DNA from: Nitrosomonas marina
GTDB taxonomy: Bacteria; Pseudomonadota; Gammaproteobacteria; Burkholderiales; Nitrosomonadaceae
Direction: 5' to 3'
Assembly (NCBI RefSeq): GCF_900111605.1
Contig: NZ_FOIA01000001.1
Coordinates: 124,001-188,000 of the forward strand
Length of the DNA stretch: 64,000 nucleotides
The position numbers and the translations under genes were made by a program. Under the pieces are notes generated by a model, which searched no databases, was not told the DNA's origin, and saw only the letters and a list, made by a program, of their open reading frames with translations. Numbering within the stretch: position 1 is the first letter of the stretch; the number at the start of each line of letters is the position of its first letter. This document shows, in pieces, positions 19,961 through 29,385 of the stretch.

Positions 19961-21087
19961 ATTTACTGCCGGTCTGGCAACAGGACATCTGGAAAACACT
20001 GACGCATGACGGCGCGTTGCGCAGTCACGCATGGCTGCTTAAAGGCAGGCGCGGTATCGGTAAATACCGGTTTGCGAACCTGCTGGCCAAATCGCTGTTA
20101 TGTGCTCGCGCGGACCCACAGCGCATCGCCTGCGGACAATGCGCCAGTTGCAACTGGTTTGAGCAGCATACGCATCCCAATTATAAGCTGATCACACCTG
20201 ATGCCATGTCGCTGGCGATGGTGCAGAACAACAGGGCCGGTGTTGAGGGCCATTCGGCTGAAACGCGCCTGCAGACCGCAGGCGAACGAAAAACGAAGCC
20301 GCGAGTCGGTCAGCAGATCAGTATCGATCAGATCCGTGATCTTGACGATTTTGTCTATCTCACTGGCCATCAGGCTGGTTACAAGATCGTGCTGATCTAT
20401 CCGGCGGAAACGATGAATACGCCGGCGGCAAATGCGTTATTAAAAAAACTGGAAGAGCCGCCCGAAAATACGCTTTTTATTCTGGTCACGCATCAGTCAC
20501 AGCGTCTGTTGCCGACCGTTCGCAGCCGCTGTCTACAAGTTGCGATGCCCGCGCCGGATACTGAAACGGCGGTTCAATGGTTATTGCAACGCTGGCCGCA
20601 GCAGGCTGATGCCCAAAAAAGCACGGAACCGCAGCGGCTGAATAAACAGCAGGATGCGCACAGGTTGCTGGCGCTGTCCGGTTTTTCGCCGTTTGCTGCA
20701 TTGCCGTTATTGGATACGATGGAGCAGCATCGGCAGTTTATTGACGCCGTCAGTACGCACGGACGTTTTGATCCGTTGACATTGGCCGAAGCGATGCAGA
20801 AACAGGAACTGACTGTGACCATCGATTGGCTGCAAAAGTGGTGCTACGATCTGGCTGCTTTCCATGCTGCCGAACGTGTGCGCTATCATCCTTTTCTGGA
20901 GGCGCGGATTCAGTCACAGTGCCAGCGAATTAATCTGAGGGCCTGTCTGTCGTTTCTGCAGTTTTTGAATGCACGTCAGTCGTTATCGCGTCATCCTGTC
21001 AATGAACGCCTGTTTCTGGAGGAAATTTTCATTCAGTACGGTCGGCTGCTTGCATCCGGATCGGCTGTGCCCGAGTTTGAGGAATAG
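19957..21087 (+). CDS. holB: DNA polymerase III delta-prime subunit
   Basis: 376 residues; part of the clamp loader that places the beta clamp on primed DNA. Residues about 25-40 hold the degenerate P-loop LLKGRRGIGKYRFA; the zinc module has four Cys in CARADPQRIACGQCASC; the sensor/SRC motif is in PTVRSRCLQV. It is longer than E. coli HolB (334), with an insertion around residues 88-112 before VGQQISIDQIRDL. Translationally coupled to tmk. Confidence 0.94.
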   Translation: MNLLPVWQQDIWKTLTHDGALRSHAWLLKGRRGIGKYRFANLLAKSLLCARADPQRIACGQCASCNWFEQHTHPNYKLITPDAMSLAMVQNNRAGVEGHSAETRLQTAGERKTKPRVGQQISIDQIRDLDDFVYLTGHQAGYKIVLIYPAETMNTPAANALLKKLEEPPENTLFILVTHQSQRLLPTVRSRCLQVAMPAPDTETAVQWLLQRWPQQADAQKSTEPQRLNKQQDAHRLLALSGFSPFAALPLLDTMEQHRQFIDAVSTHGRFDPLTLAEAMQKQELTVTIDWLQKWCYDLAAFHAAERVRYHPFLEARIQSQCQRINLRACLSFLQFLNARQSLSRHPVNERLFLEEIFIQYGRLLASGSAVPEFEE

Positions 21088-21110
21088 CCGGCAGCCGATA
21101 CATATTGATT

Positions 21111-22193
21111 TCAGTCAATGTAAAACAATCCCCGGTTCCGAACCATCTGCCAGTCCGAACTATCACCAGCGCGGCATAATCCGAACTGAAACGAGGGCGG
21201 TAGCTCAGGGAATTTGAAACGTATGTCATAAAACCAGTAGCACAGTATTTCGTCAGAATTATCGATGCGTTGTAGCAGCGGATAACGGGCAAACCGGCGA
21301 AACGGTTCAAATGCAGCATGCTGCCAGGCGGTCTGGATCGCTTCGGTTTGCTCCGTTTCGCTGCCAAATCGTTCAAGTTTTCGCCAGTAAATGTTCGATA
21401 CCGGCCTGTACGCGGCTGCAATTTTCGTCAAAAGCCAACCGTTTTCAGGTTCGTTCGGGGAAATGTTGCCCGGATCGAGATCAATCAGCGCGACATGATA
21501 CCGATTGCTTTCTTCAATGATGATGGTCCAGTGATAAGGCGACAACGGCTGCGGCAGTGCACTGATACGTGTGTGCGGCAGGGAGGCGGCGTGATTTTCT
21601 GCGATCGCAAGCGCCTGCGTACGCAGCATGAACATAAACGTCAAATATCCGGACAGAACGAACAGGGCTGCAATTGCGGCTGTTTGCTGGTATGGAAAAC
21701 GCCACGAAATCACCAGACCAATGAGTATGATCAGAGTAAACCATGGGTCGATTACAAACGCCAGTGGCAGCGCATAGCGTTCGGTTGAAAGTGGCGCGAA
21801 CAGCATCAGGCCATATGATGTGATCAGATCGCCGACAATGTGAATGGCCAGCCCGAGGCACACGGGCAGGTAAAACTTCCGCCAGCCATAACGATCTGAC
21901 CCGGTCAGGCCGGTCAGCCACGCCAGCAGCTGTGCGAGTAACCATGCCCAGACCGGCAGCAGTACCAGTGAATGTGTTGGACCCTGATGCCAATTCAGGT
22001 AGGTCAGGGTATCGAACATACGCAGCGCGAAATCGACATCAGGAAATAGTGCCGCAGTAAAACCGGCTGCGACCTGCAGACGAACCGGTAGCGGCCTGGT
22101 TTTGGTTGGTCCGGTCGCTTGTCGCTGCTGTTGGCCAGACGCGGCGGCACGGGCCAGCAACGCGCCGCTCAGCGCATGTGTAAGTGGATCCAT
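21111..22193 (-). CDS. YdjM/DUF457-family inner-membrane metal-dependent hydrolase
   Basis: A 360-residue polytopic membrane protein. The N-terminus MDPLTHALSGALLARAAA with a conserved His, the THSLVLLP motif and HIVGDLITSYGLMLFAPLSTERYAL are typical of the LexA-regulated YdjM/YfhO-like membrane-bound hydrolase family. Four to five helices lie in residues 45-205; a soluble domain of about 150 residues follows. The biochemical reaction is not established. It sits 3 bp after a TetR-type regulator gene on the same strand, so they are probably one transcript. Confidence 0.85.
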   Translation of the reverse strand: MDPLTHALSGALLARAAASGQQQRQATGPTKTRPLPVRLQVAAGFTAALFPDVDFALRMFDTLTYLNWHQGPTHSLVLLPVWAWLLAQLLAWLTGLTGSDRYGWRKFYLPVCLGLAIHIVGDLITSYGLMLFAPLSTERYALPLAFVIDPWFTLIILIGLVISWRFPYQQTAAIAALFVLSGYLTFMFMLRTQALAIAENHAASLPHTRISALPQPLSPYHWTIIIEESNRYHVALIDLDPGNISPNEPENGWLLTKIAAAYRPVSNIYWRKLERFGSETEQTEAIQTAWQHAAFEPFRRFARYPLLQRIDNSDEILCYWFYDIRFKFPELPPSFQFGLCRAGDSSDWQMVRNRGLFYID

Positions 22194-22196
22194 GAT

Positions 22197-22934
22197 TTAT
22201 TCGGGTTGCGTGTTCGTTCCGGCCGTCGCTTTTCCGCTGGGTGGTGCTGCCGCTGACTGGCTGGTGTCGGCGCCGGTTGTGGCGGTGTACGTGATCTGTT
22301 TGATTTTGTGAGCTGATGCGGGGTTTTTCCCGCGGCTGTTGTCAGTCTGCGGGCGGCCATATACCACCTGGTCAAGAATTTCCGCCATTTGCAGCTGCTG
22401 CGCCAGAAAAGTACGTGTGCGCTGCGTGTTGTCAGATTCGTCGAACATCCAGTGGGTAAAGGTCGCGAGATACAGCGTGGTGAGTGCGGTTTCCTCAAGC
22501 GCACGGCGTAAAAAGGTAGCGTCACGCTGCGCCGCTTCGCGCATCCACTGCACCGTACGGCTGATCCGCATGATTGCCGGAATCTGAATGTGGATATGCC
22601 CTGGTTCGAGCTTGGAACCGATCATCTGACGCGTTACCGTACGATGCGCATGCAGCGCGTCGAGCCATGCCATGATCAGACGATGCAGGCGTTCGCGCGG
22701 CGATAGCGTCAGAAAACCATCCTGTTCGGCAACTTTGAGCATGACACCATCGGCGCGGTCGAACCAGGCATCGATGATATCTTCCTTTTCGCGGAAATAC
22801 GGACGGATATCGTCAAGCGTAATTTTCAGTTCGGCAGCCACGTCAAACAACCTTACAGCCTCCCAGCACGAACGTTCCGCAATAGTAACCGCCTGATCGA
22901 CGATCGCCTCGCGCAGATTCATATTTTCAGTCAT
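22197..22934 (-). CDS. TetR-like transcriptional regulator
   Basis: 245 residues. The N-terminal about 60 residues have the TetR helix-turn-helix pattern (AVRLFDVAAELKITLDDIRPYFREKEDIIDAWFDRAD, where the YFREKEDI segment mirrors the usual YYHFKSKEEL). The rest is helical, as in ligand-binding TetR domains; the last 45 residues are Ala/Pro/Thr-rich and probably disordered. It likely regulates itself and the downstream YdjM-like gene (3-bp gap). Inducer unknown. Confidence 0.8.
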   Translation of the reverse strand: MTENMNLREAIVDQAVTIAERSCWEAVRLFDVAAELKITLDDIRPYFREKEDIIDAWFDRADGVMLKVAEQDGFLTLSPRERLHRLIMAWLDALHAHRTVTRQMIGSKLEPGHIHIQIPAIMRISRTVQWMREAAQRDATFLRRALEETALTTLYLATFTHWMFDESDNTQRTRTFLAQQLQMAEILDQVVYGRPQTDNSRGKNPASAHKIKQITYTATTGADTSQSAAAPPSGKATAGTNTQPE

Positions 22935-23274
22935 GGTGAGTCTCCGTTAGATGAGAGTAACGCCTTGCTTGCTGAAACTATAGCATAATTCATGTGTTTT
23001 CCATGTGCCTGGCTGTGTTGGTATGTGATTCTTGGGAGTCTGGATGCACACACAGAACCTGACTTGCTTATTGTGTGCCTGAACTGCTCTCAGCATATCG
23101 CTAGTCGTGCTGTTGGACAGCGTTTTTGCTGCGACTTAACCATTGAGGTAACACTGGATGTTGCAAAAAATCTCTATCATCGTTATTTGTTGGTAATTAA
23201 GCATTCTACTGAAATTAAAAGAAAAAACCATTCATGCTTCCTGTGCATTATTTATAAGCAATTTCAAGTAAAAT

Positions 23275-23296
23275 TTGGTGTTTTACAAAACACCAA
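23275..23296. repeat. perfect 22-bp palindrome with a 2-nt centre
   Basis: Arms TTGGTGTTTT and AAAACACCAA are exact complements around AC. It could be an operator or a hairpin; no U-run follows on the plus strand. Confidence 0.5.
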
Positions 23297-23404
23297 CAAT
23301 TAAAGGTGATATAGCCAAAAAAAAACAGCTTCGACGATGATTGTAGCGTTCAATTCTCTTAAATAAAATGAATAACCATTCCTGGATTTTAATAGTCGTT
23401 TTGT

Positions 23405-23439
23405 TTGTCCACAAAAGCTGTGGATAACTCTGTGGACAG
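23405..23439. promoter_or_regulatory. cluster of three DnaA-box-like 9-mers
   Basis: TTGTCCACA (23405-23413, one mismatch to TTATCCACA), TGTGGATAA (23419-23427, a perfect box on the minus strand) and TGTGGACAG (23431-23439, two mismatches) lie within 35 bp; a fourth, TGTGGATGA (23593-23601), has one mismatch. They are embedded in AT-rich DNA. No dnaA, dnaN or gidA is nearby. Confidence 0.5.
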
Positions 23440-23811
23440 CATGTACATTTTGCATTTAACGTCCCTTTACATAACGTTTTTTTTTAATTCGATTAATTTT
23501 TATACGATTATTTTGTATTTTAAATCAATAACATATTTTTTCGTCTAGTATTTATGCGGGTTTGCGTTATATTCAAGAACCGGCAGAAAAAATGTGGATG
23601 ATTTTAAATTGTCAAGCAATTTTTTTTAAAAAATATCGTCTGTTCGGTTGTCGGCAAGTGTAAAAATTTTCAACCGATTGGTGAAATAAACGTGATAAAC
23701 GACTGTTGTTTATCGTTTTAAGTTTACGTTTGTGTGAAAGTTATGTGACAGAAAAAATATTTTTTAATCTGTGTTCGCTTTCACTGAAAATTGTCCGGCA
23801 TTCAGTTTTTA

Positions 23812-23840
23812 TTGATAAGTGTAAACGGTTAAACTATGTC
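23812..23840 (+). promoter_or_regulatory. possible promoter of the ABC-F gene
   Basis: TTGATA (23812-23817), 17 bp, then TATGTC (23835-23840), 20 bp before the ATG. The -10 is weak, so this is tentative. Confidence 0.3.
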
Positions 23841-23860
23841 ATTTATGACTGTTTGATTCC

Positions 23861-25714
23861 ATGCTCACAATACAATCGCTGACATTTCTGCAGGGCGGTA
23901 TACCATTGCTGCAGGATTGTTATCTGCAAATCTTCGCGGGACAACGCGTTGGGCTGGTGGGCTGCAATGGCAGCGGCAAGTCTACGCTGTTTCGCCTGAT
24001 TCGCGGTGCCATCAAACCGGATGCCGGTGAGATTAATTTGCAGGCAGGCAAAACCATCGCGTTTGTCGAACAGGAAATTATCGATTCAGAACAGCCAGCG
24101 CTGGAATTTGTACTCGATGGCGACGCCGAATTGCGCCAGCTTGAAGACATTCTGGGGAAGGCGCGGCATGATAGCGCGTGGTTCGAGGCCCAGCAGCAGT
24201 TTGAGGCAATTGACGGTTATGGTGCCCAGGCACGCGCGGCGCAGCTATTGGATGGTCTCGGTTTTACAAGCGACGTTTTAAGGCAGCCGGTAAACCGGTT
24301 TTCGGGCGGCTGGCGCATGCGTCTGAACCTGGCGCGCGCGCTGATGCACCGCGCCGACCTGCTGCTGCTCGATGAACCGACCAACCATCTGGATCTGGAA
24401 GCAATACTCTGGCTCGAGCAATATTTGCTGCGCTATTCCGGAAGTCTGATTGTAGTTTCGCATGACCGTGAGTTTCTCAATACCTGTGTCAACCGTATCG
24501 CACATATTCATCACCGGCGAATTGACAGTTATACGGGCAATTACGATGATTTTGAACGTGCCCGCGCCGAACGTCTGCAACAACAGGCGCAGGCATATCA
24601 GCAGCAACAGAAGCAGATCGCACACATGGAGGACTTCGTGCGCCGTTTTCGCGCCAAGGCAACCAAGGCAAAGCAAGCGCAAAGCCGCATCAAGGCGCTG
24701 GAACGGTTAACCCGTATCGCCCCCGTGCATATGGAGAACGGTCATTTTGAACTGCAGATCGACGCACCTGAACGCAGCCCCGATGTATTGTTACGCGCCA
24801 ATCAGATGAGCTTTGGCTATACCGAAAACAAGCCCCTGTTCGAGAATGTGCGGCTGATACTTCAAGCGGGCGCGCGTATTGCATTGCTGGGACCAAATGG
24901 CGCCGGAAAATCAACACTGATCAAGCTGCTGACAAAAGATATATCACCTGGCTCAGGCACTGTGGAATGGGCGCCGAATCTCCGCATCGGTTATTTCGCG
25001 CAACATCAGCTTGACCTGCTGGATGCCGGTGCTACGCCGCTGCAGCATCTCGCACGTCTTGCCCCCGCGCATACCGAACTTGAGTTGCGTACTTTTCTGG
25101 GCCGCTTCGGTATGGGTGGAAATACTGAAGACCGAGTGGTAGGTACATTTTCAGGCGGTGAGAAAAGTCGCCTGGCGCTTGCGCTGCTGGCCTGGAAAAA
25201 ACCGCACATGCTACTGCTCGACGAACCGACCAATCATCTTGATCTGGATATGCGCGATGCGTTGACGCTGGCTTTGGAAGCATACTCAGGTGCTGTTGTG
25301 CTGGTATCCCATGACCGTAGTCTGGTGCGTGCGATCGCGGATGAATTGTGGCTGGTTGCGGACGGCCGGGTACGGTTGTTTGACGGTGATCTGGACGATT
25401 ACAAACAATGGGTTGGCGCCAGACGCGATGAGATGGTGCAATCACGCCCTGCAGCAGACAAAACAAGGCAAAAATCGCCTGCAAGACCCAATAAAAAATC
25501 ATTGCTTGCCAGGCAGTCAAAACTGGAGGCAGCGATTGATACCGCCCAGAAGGCGCTGGCCGAGACGCGTCGGCAACTGGCCGATCCGGCTATTTATTCG
25601 CAGCGTACGCGAACCGAAATTGACCAACTCAGTGTGGCGCACGATGCGCTTGAACAGAAAATCGCCGATCTGGAAGAAAGCTGGCTGGAACTCGAAATGG
25701 CGCTGGAAGAATAA
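23861..25714 (+). CDS. yheS: ABC-F ATPase, YheS type
   Basis: A 617-residue soluble protein with two ABC domains and no membrane segments. Walker A motifs GCNGSGKST (about 34-42) and GPNGAGKST (about 345), signatures FSGGWRMRL and FSGGEKSRL, and Walker B LLLLDEPTNHLDL in both halves are all intact. The inter-domain linker FVRRFRAKATKAKQAQSRIKAL is characteristic of YheS-like ABC-F factors, which act on ribosomes at the E site. A C-terminal coiled coil (about 545-617) is also typical. Long AT-rich upstream DNA; converges with the DUF4139 gene. Confidence 0.92.
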   Translation: MLTIQSLTFLQGGIPLLQDCYLQIFAGQRVGLVGCNGSGKSTLFRLIRGAIKPDAGEINLQAGKTIAFVEQEIIDSEQPALEFVLDGDAELRQLEDILGKARHDSAWFEAQQQFEAIDGYGAQARAAQLLDGLGFTSDVLRQPVNRFSGGWRMRLNLARALMHRADLLLLDEPTNHLDLEAILWLEQYLLRYSGSLIVVSHDREFLNTCVNRIAHIHHRRIDSYTGNYDDFERARAERLQQQAQAYQQQQKQIAHMEDFVRRFRAKATKAKQAQSRIKALERLTRIAPVHMENGHFELQIDAPERSPDVLLRANQMSFGYTENKPLFENVRLILQAGARIALLGPNGAGKSTLIKLLTKDISPGSGTVEWAPNLRIGYFAQHQLDLLDAGATPLQHLARLAPAHTELELRTFLGRFGMGGNTEDRVVGTFSGGEKSRLALALLAWKKPHMLLLDEPTNHLDLDMRDALTLALEAYSGAVVLVSHDRSLVRAIADELWLVADGRVRLFDGDLDDYKQWVGARRDEMVQSRPAADKTRQKSPARPNKKSLLARQSKLEAAIDTAQKALAETRRQLADPAIYSQRTRTEIDQLSVAHDALEQKIADLEESWLELEMALEE

Positions 25715-25751
25715 GCAGATCGGCACACGCTTAGAAAGGGATTGAAACTGA

Positions 25752-27254
25752 CTACCATGATGTTGTCAGAACACGAAATGTCAATGCTGTGGTACTGTCA
25801 GCAGGCAAGTTAATACGCCATTCTGCCATGTCGGCAGCGATTTTTTGATGCGGATGCGATTCGGACAACATCCGCCAGTCACCTGGAACGGGCTCCCGGA
25901 CAATTACGGTGACTGCCTCTTTTTTTGCATTGCTGAGAGTAATCTGGTGTGCAGTTTCGAATTGCCGCGTATTGGGATCAGGTGTCGGAATTTTTTTGAA
26001 ATCCGTCTGCTTTTTGTCAGCAGTGATATCGAATGCCTGTCCCAACTGTAAACGCACCATGGTTTCGCCGGGTGTGTGGTTTATGGTGTCTTCACCGACA
26101 AAATGTGCATTGTATTCCTTGTCCTGTTTGTAGGTGCGTATGACGCCGGCCGGCAACGGTGTGCCCAGTTCGCCATCACTGTTACGAAAATTGATAAAAA
26201 CATCGACGGCCTGTTTTTGTTCGGGATGACGATAATATCCAGAATAATAATGATTCTGTCCCGTCAAAATAAACTGTTTCTCAAACGGGATACCGCGTGC
26301 GGACAAAAAAGTAATTTGCTGACTTTGATTGTTGCGTAGTGTGGTTTTGACGGGCAGGGGATAGCGGTGCAGCTCAAAGTGCGGGACGCTGTCGATGTTG
26401 GCTGTCGTTGCGCTCACGGCTTCAAGTTCACGGCTGAATTGTTTTGCTACAGAACGGCTGGCGGGTCGTGTCAGATTGATATCGCCGGCGATTAAATCAA
26501 TTTTTGCCTGGTGATAATCAATGCCGCTCTGGTTGGTGAGCGTTGCCATGCCGGTCAGGCTGGCATTCAGGTCCTGTTGATCAATTTCCAAAATATAGTC
26601 CGCCTGCCACGAAAGTCCATGGCTCAGGTAAGTTAAACGTAATGGCTGTGGTTTTTTTTGTGGTGTTGCACGGCTGTTCAATATGACTGTCATTGCCGGT
26701 TTGTCGCGTAGATTACCGGGAATTTCTGAGAACACCAGGCGACCTGGTATACCTGTCTCTATACGATCGGGAAATTTGAGAATAACACCGCCATTGGTGG
26801 TCAGTACCGTGGCCGACTCCCTGCTTTCCTCCCCGGTAGCCTGGTTTGTTTGGATGACAGTGACCTGTTTGCCGGTATGGCTTTCCAGTAATTGCTGTGG
26901 ACTCAGCGGATTCAGATCAAAGTATTGCGCGACAGTATGCAACTGACCGGGTTGTTTTAAATTGCTTATCCAGGCCGTTTGCGGTTTGATTCTGGCAGAA
27001 ATCTCCTCCCAGGCCAGATTATTGATGCCGTTTTGCAGTATGATCTGTCGGGTGTCCTTAACCAGTGCGAGATCGTGCTGGTACAGTGAAAGCGTTATGT
27101 TCGTCTGGTCTTCACGGGTTGTGACTTTCGTCGCGGAGGCAAATGCTGCTTGCAGGCTGACAGCGGTCATGGTGGTCATGACGGTTATGGCGAGCAGAAC
27201 GAGCCGCGTCATGGTGTAAGCAGCCTGGCAGCGGGTATATGTAATAATAATCAT
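25752..27254 (-). CDS. secreted DUF4139-domain protein
   Basis: A 500-residue protein with an N-terminal signal region (RLVLLAITVMTTMTAVSLQA) and the DUF4139 domain over most of the rest (TLSLYQHDLALVKDTRQI, PLRLTYLSHGLSWQADYIL, and the C-terminal EAVTVIVREPVPGDWRML). Related proteins (MuiA-like) are exported; function is unsettled. The ATG at 27254 is supported by a strong CAGGAG ribosome site 8 nt upstream, although an ATG at 27212 would give a more usual signal peptide. It follows the coiled-coil gene on the same strand after 112 bp. Confidence 0.85.
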   Translation of the reverse strand: MIIITYTRCQAAYTMTRLVLLAITVMTTMTAVSLQAAFASATKVTTREDQTNITLSLYQHDLALVKDTRQIILQNGINNLAWEEISARIKPQTAWISNLKQPGQLHTVAQYFDLNPLSPQQLLESHTGKQVTVIQTNQATGEESRESATVLTTNGGVILKFPDRIETGIPGRLVFSEIPGNLRDKPAMTVILNSRATPQKKPQPLRLTYLSHGLSWQADYILEIDQQDLNASLTGMATLTNQSGIDYHQAKIDLIAGDINLTRPASRSVAKQFSRELEAVSATTANIDSVPHFELHRYPLPVKTTLRNNQSQQITFLSARGIPFEKQFILTGQNHYYSGYYRHPEQKQAVDVFINFRNSDGELGTPLPAGVIRTYKQDKEYNAHFVGEDTINHTPGETMVRLQLGQAFDITADKKQTDFKKIPTPDPNTRQFETAHQITLSNAKKEAVTVIVREPVPGDWRMLSESHPHQKIAADMAEWRINLPADSTTALTFRVLTTSW

Positions 27255-27332
27255 GGTTGAACTCCTGTTTCAGAAGCCTGAGAAGAAAAACTTTCTGGAT
27301 TTCGTGTTGTTGTCTGGCACCAGTTGTACCGG

Positions 27333-27351
27333 GCCTGATAGGCGATCAGGC
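27333..27351 (-). terminator. stem-loop between the coiled-coil and DUF4139 genes
   Basis: Perfect 7-bp arms GCCTGAT / ATCAGGC with loop AGGCG lie 16 bp past the stop of the coiled-coil gene. No U-run follows, so termination is uncertain. Confidence 0.3.
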
Positions 27352-27366
27352 AATTGTACCAGTGTG

Positions 27367-29385
27367 TCAGGATTTTCGGGGGGTGCGTGTTGTTGCAGCA
27401 ATAGCAGGTGTTGCCAGATCTTTTTCGGTTTGAACAGATGCAGGGCCGGGTTTGGTGTTGTCGAGTGCCTGGTGGATGGTTTGAATGGCGGCATCAGGTG
27501 ACAGCAAAGGGACGAGTGGTTTTTCCTGGTGCTGTGCAGTTGCGGCCAATGCGGCGCGTATTCTTGCCGTTGCTGCGGCAGTTGCTTTTTTGTCTTCTTC
27601 TGTCCGTGCGATTATCGCTTCACTGGCCATGCGCTCGACAGCTTCGCGCCGTATGGCCTCTTCACAAGCCTTTTCCTCCAGTTCAGCGCGTTTGCTGATA
27701 ATTGCCAGTGTGGCAGATTCGGCTCTGGCTTTGGCTGCTGCTGCTTCAGCGGCTTTGTTTTCGGCATCGAGCCGCGCTTTGGCTTTGTTGGCAGCGTCTA
27801 TTTTTGCCTGAGCCCGAATAACAGCAAGTTCGGTGATTCTCTGTTCGGTTTCCAGCCGCTCGGCAGCGGCGCGCTTGGCATCAGCCATAACCCGGGCGCG
27901 CAGTTGCGCATCTGCGAGCAAGCGCTGGTCAGTCTCAGCTTTGGCGTTGGCATCCTCGGCAGCCAGAAGGTCAGCTTGGACTCTGGCTGCCGCAATTTCT
28001 TTTGCATGACGTTCAGCCTCGGCTTTTTTTTCGGATGCATCTCTGGCCTCGATATCTGTCTGTTTACGCGCCTGCGCTGCTGCTGCGGCCTGCTGGCATG
28101 CCTCTTGTCGTGCCTGTGCCGCCTGTGCCGCTTCTGTCTCCTCGGTTTCTTTGCGTTCTTCGGCAGCGCGTGCTTCGCGCTCTGCATTCAGTTTGATTTC
28201 GGATGCGGCTTTTGCCTCAAGCTCGGCTTGCAAGCGCTTGTGTTTTTCTTCCAGCGATTGAGCTTCTATAGCTATGCGCGCTTGTATGGCTTCCGCAGCA
28301 GCTGATTCTTTTTGCAGTATCGATTCCGAAATTTTTGCAGCGGCTGCTTCAGCTTCTTTTCTCTCACGCGCTGCCTGTGCTGCTTGTGCATCTTTTTGCG
28401 CACGTTGCTGTGCCGCTTCGGCAGCCAGCGTTTCCTCTTTTGCTTTTTCTTCTGCGGCCTGTGTTGCTTCAGATTCAGCCTGCAGCCTTGCTTGTGCTGC
28501 CTGGCGGGCGCTTGTTTCAGCTTCCAGACGTTTTGAGATTTGCTGCTGGATTTCTGCTTCCAGGCGCGTTCGCTGCTGGATTTCCTCAAGTTCTTGTTGC
28601 TCGGCATCGGCGTTTGCCTGAGCCAAAGCCAGCTGTTTTTCATTTTCGCAGATTTTCGCCGCTGCGATTTCCTTGGCGCGGTTCTCGGCCTCAGTCACGG
28701 CCAGTGCGGTCTGGCGGGCTGTTTCAGCCTTTTCTGCGCTGTCCTTAGCGGTTTCTGCCGCTTTTTTTTCTGCGTTTAATTGCGCATCCGATTTGTCGAG
28801 CGCGGCTGCTTCCTGACTGACACGTTCCCGGGCTTCTTCTACTATGGCAGACTCCGTTTTGAGCCTAGTATGCAGGATTACGGCCAGTTCTTTCTCGGCT
28901 TTGGTTTTTTCTTCTGCAAGCTGTTGCGCCTGGATTTCCTTTTGCCTGTTTGCTCTGGCTTCATTCAGTGCCGATGTTTCCGCTTGCGCGCGCTTCCTGG
29001 CTTCTTCGGTGGCCAGCATTTCGGCCTTTAGCCGTTCTTCGGCGGCAATCCGGGCTTTGGCCTCGGCCCTCGCCCTGGCTTCAGCGGCAACTCTGGCCTT
29101 TGTCTCTACTTCCAGTCTTTTTTGCGCTTCTTTAATAGCCTGATCTTCTGTTTTCAGTCGTTCGCGATGTTCATGTCTGATTTGCTGCTCTATATCGGCG
29201 AGTGTCATATCGTCATTTGACGCAGAGTGATACGATTCTGGCGTGCCGGATTGCCGAGGTGAATATGCTGGAGGATCAAGAAAATATATATCGTCGTCTG
29301 CAACGTCTGTTTCTATCGTGCCTGAAGAATCATCCACAGGTGATTTTTTTCGCAAGGATTCAATTAATCGAAATTTGAATGTCAT
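27367..29385 (-). CDS. large Ala/Glu/Lys/Arg-rich coiled-coil protein
   Basis: About 672 residues. After an N-terminal 70 residues with acidic and Pro-rich stretches (KKSPVDDSSGTIETDVADDD), residues about 85-640 are an almost uninterrupted alternation of Ala, Glu, Lys, Arg and Gln (for example AEARARAEAKARIAAEERLK), which predicts a very long alpha-helical coiled coil. No signal peptide or membrane helix is seen. I do not recognise a family; similarity to TolA- or plectin-like proteins would be compositional only. ATG 29385 is chosen; the frame also has a TTG at 29424. It lies downstream of fliR on the same strand after about 260 bp. Confidence 0.7.
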   Translation of the reverse strand: MTFKFRLIESLRKKSPVDDSSGTIETDVADDDIYFLDPPAYSPRQSGTPESYHSASNDDMTLADIEQQIRHEHRERLKTEDQAIKEAQKRLEVETKARVAAEARARAEAKARIAAEERLKAEMLATEEARKRAQAETSALNEARANRQKEIQAQQLAEEKTKAEKELAVILHTRLKTESAIVEEARERVSQEAAALDKSDAQLNAEKKAAETAKDSAEKAETARQTALAVTEAENRAKEIAAAKICENEKQLALAQANADAEQQELEEIQQRTRLEAEIQQQISKRLEAETSARQAAQARLQAESEATQAAEEKAKEETLAAEAAQQRAQKDAQAAQAARERKEAEAAAAKISESILQKESAAAEAIQARIAIEAQSLEEKHKRLQAELEAKAASEIKLNAEREARAAEERKETEETEAAQAAQARQEACQQAAAAAQARKQTDIEARDASEKKAEAERHAKEIAAARVQADLLAAEDANAKAETDQRLLADAQLRARVMADAKRAAAERLETEQRITELAVIRAQAKIDAANKAKARLDAENKAAEAAAAKARAESATLAIISKRAELEEKACEEAIRREAVERMASEAIIARTEEDKKATAAATARIRAALAATAQHQEKPLVPLLSPDAAIQTIHQALDNTKPGPASVQTEKDLATPAIAATTRTPRKS

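Larger units (their letters stand above)
22935..23860. other. 926-bp AT-rich gap with DnaA-box-like cluster and inverted repeats
   Basis: The largest non-coding stretch in the window. AT content rises steeply from about 23160 to 23850. It holds a perfect 22-bp palindrome (23275-23296), a cluster of DnaA-box-like 9-mers (23405-23439) with another at 23593, a GATAAAC / GTTTATC inverted repeat (23694-23714), and a promoter-like pair before the ABC-F gene. A 103-codon ORF at 22992-23303 has poor codon use and is not called. Confidence 0.6.

Noticed and set aside
22992..23303. 103-codon ORF in the AT-rich gap upstream of the ABC-F gene
   Set aside because: Cys- and Ile-rich translation without family likeness, no ribosome site, and it runs through a perfect palindrome; likely chance.
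27529..28305. 258-codon plus-strand ORF rich in Cys, Phe and Leu
   Set aside because: Exact antisense image of the Ala/Glu-rich coiled coil; such shadows are expected from its codon pattern.
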